A stretch of DNA of 5,512 nucleotides from Candidatus Methanophagales archaeon (lineage in GTDB: Archaea; Halobacteriota; Syntropharchaeia; Alkanophagales; Methanospirareceae): contig JACGMN010000005.1 of the NCBI GenBank assembly GCA_014061035.1, positions 1 to 5,512 on the forward strand. The letters are read 5' to 3'. Each line of letters starts with the position of its first letter. The first letter of the stretch is position 1. The notes under the pieces are model-generated. The model was not told the DNA's origin. It saw only the letters and a list, made by a program, of their open reading frames with translations, and made no database searches. Both the position numbers and the translations under genes were made by a program. Positions 4,713 through 5,512 of this stretch are shown in pieces.

Positions 4713-5312
4713 ATGAGTCGATTAACCATAAAACGCGGTGAATTAGGCGAGAAAGCGTTACAAAAAATATCGATCTCATTTGTCTTGATAATATCAATAT
4801 TTATAGTCGAGGAACATACCAATATCCCGCACGAGGAGATAGTATGGGGAGCTCTCATGTTCCTCATCTTTAGTATGTTCTATTATTCTGTAAAGGTAGA
4901 ACTGAGCGAACAGAACAGGGTAATTAGAGCGAAAGAAGAATTCACCGATAGGATATTCAGAAAAATACCATATCCCACCAGTGTATTCTTTGTAGATACA
5001 GATTGCAAGATACGGTATGCGAATGATGAAGTTGCAAAAATCAGAGGCTTTATGAGCAGAGATGAAATTATCGGAAAGACACCAGAGGAAATTCTTGGTG
5101 TTAAAAGAAGTATTATTCGCGATGTACTCGATACTGGTCAAGTAATAATAAACCAGAGAAGAAGTCCGATCACCGACCATGAAGGTAAGAAGCGGTCTCA
5201 CCTTATATCCTGCTTCCAGATAAAAGATACTGATGAAAAGTTATTAGGTGCTCTTGAAGTGCTTACCGATATCACAGAGTTGGAGAAAGAGAACGGGAGA
5301 GATTCTATGTAA
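4713..5312 (+). CDS. Two-span membrane protein with one PAS domain and no output domain
   Basis: 199 residues. There are two hydrophobic spans, about 19-32 and 44-61, joined by a short acidic loop (EEHTNIPHEE) that would face outside if both ends are inside. A charged linker (62-80, likely helical) follows, then one PAS domain at roughly 80-190: IPYPTSVFFVDTDCKIRYAN, then the GKTPEEILG segment, ending in the PAC-like LGALEVLTDITELE. PAS domains sense ligands, redox or light, or mediate dimerisation. The protein stops seven residues after this, with no histidine kinase, HTH or GGDEF. It is therefore either a stand-alone sensor working through a partner, or a front part separated from its kinase. 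The sensor-like membrane domain beginning a few bases downstream is the obvious partner. GGAG five bases before ATG 4713 supports the start. Confidence 0.8.
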   Translation: MSRLTIKRGELGEKALQKISISFVLIISIFIVEEHTNIPHEEIVWGALMFLIFSMFYYSVKVELSEQNRVIRAKEEFTDRIFRKIPYPTSVFFVDTDCKIRYANDEVAKIRGFMSRDEIIGKTPEEILGVKRSIIRDVLDTGQVIINQRRSPITDHEGKKRSHLISCFQIKDTDEKLLGALEVLTDITELEKENGRDSM

Positions 5313-5329
5313 AGATGAACCAAAGGTGA

Positions 5330-5512
5330 TTAGAAAAAGGAGAAGCGTACAAAATTGCTGTTCTTGGAGCACTACTCGCTATATGCCTGTTCACAACTTA
5401 TTATTCACATTTTATCTTAAAAATTGAAGTTATCTTTACGCATCTATTCTATATTCCGATAATTCTTACTTGTCTGTGGTGGTCACGCAAAGGCATAGCG
5501 GTTGCAGTCTTC
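5330..5512 (+). CDS. Start of a multi-span membrane protein, sensor-kinase-like N-terminal domain (partial, damaged start)
   Basis: The frame is open from 5330 to the window end and reads LEKGEAYKIAVLGALLAI, then a second span with FTHLFYIPIILTCLWW, then SRKGIAVAVF at the edge. From memory, F-T-H-x-F-Y-I-P-I-x-L-x-x-x-W-W with a following basic-Gly turn is typical of the membrane domain at the front of archaeal PAS/histidine kinases. The reading frame has no ATG, GTG or TTG within the window after 5330. The nearest in-frame ATG (5315, 2 nt after the PAS stop) is cut off by a TGA at 5327-5329. Alternatively, GTG 5326 would join the frame if one A of the AAAAA run at 5334-5338 were removed, giving MIRKGEAYKIAV. 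The output domain is outside the window. Confidence 0.6.

Noticed and set aside
4794..5201. 135-codon minus-strand open frame antisense to the PAS gene
   Set aside because: The plus strand has a ribosome-binding site, membrane spans and a PAS domain; the antisense frame has no recognisable features or start signals.
5327..5329. Selenocysteine at the in-frame TGA
   Set aside because: It would fall at the fifth residue of a membrane protein N-terminus with no redox motif, and no selenocysteine element can be argued from the visible sequence.

Overview
The window looks like chromosomal DNA of an uncultured archaeon, most likely a methanogen-related euryarchaeon (Methanomicrobia or ANME-1 type). 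The reasons are an archaeal-type short lumazine synthase, an archaeal-type ThiC, the UPF0280 family, a cobamide gene pair, TATA-box promoters instead of -35/-10 boxes, and a membrane-plus-PAS sensory protein followed by another sensor-like membrane domain. The exact lineage is an inference from protein resemblance; no rRNA or tRNA is present to fix it.

Layout. Positions 1-168 hold a decayed fragment that resembles the start of a GxxExxR-family protein, framed by inverted arms of 10-bp units, and then a TATA-rich promoter. ribH (169-588, +) makes lumazine for riboflavin and F420/FAD-type flavins. It runs tail to tail, with a 9-bp overlap, into a minus-strand pair: a cysteine-rich probable metal-binding protein (1966-1565) overlapping cbiB (1581-580) by 17 bp. 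These two probably act together in cobamide synthesis. A second pair on the plus strand is UPF0280 (2172-2957, ApbE-like fold) and thiC (2977-4299), 19 bp apart. A small unlisted single-span membrane protein (4621-4460, -) follows. It is divergent from a two-TM, one-PAS protein (4713-5312, +), after which comes the beginning of a multi-TM, sensor-like protein running off the window, with a damaged start.

The most unusual structure is a pair of 130-150 bp repeat elements (about 2023-2154 and 4292-4442). They share terminal motifs, 7-bp-periodic arms and a conserved core. They lie in opposite orientation exactly on either side of the UPF0280-thiC pair, and the second one supplies the thiC stop codon. 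Neither has a protein gene, so they look like MITE-type non-autonomous elements or structured RNA/terminator elements.

A second theme is simple-repeat growth inside housekeeping enzymes. CbiB carries hexanucleotide repeats (Gly/Asp-Thr) and an acidic insertion in a conserved motif, UPF0280 carries a six-unit Asp-Lys hexamer repeat, and ThiC carries a Ser/Gly insertion directly after its DLSTG motif. All keep the reading frame. Together with a 17-bp tandem duplication at the UPF0280 start and an 11-bp tandem TATA repeat, this suggests a genome prone to short tandem duplication. No complete new system could be demonstrated; the repeat-bracketed UPF0280-thiC block is the best candidate for follow-up.
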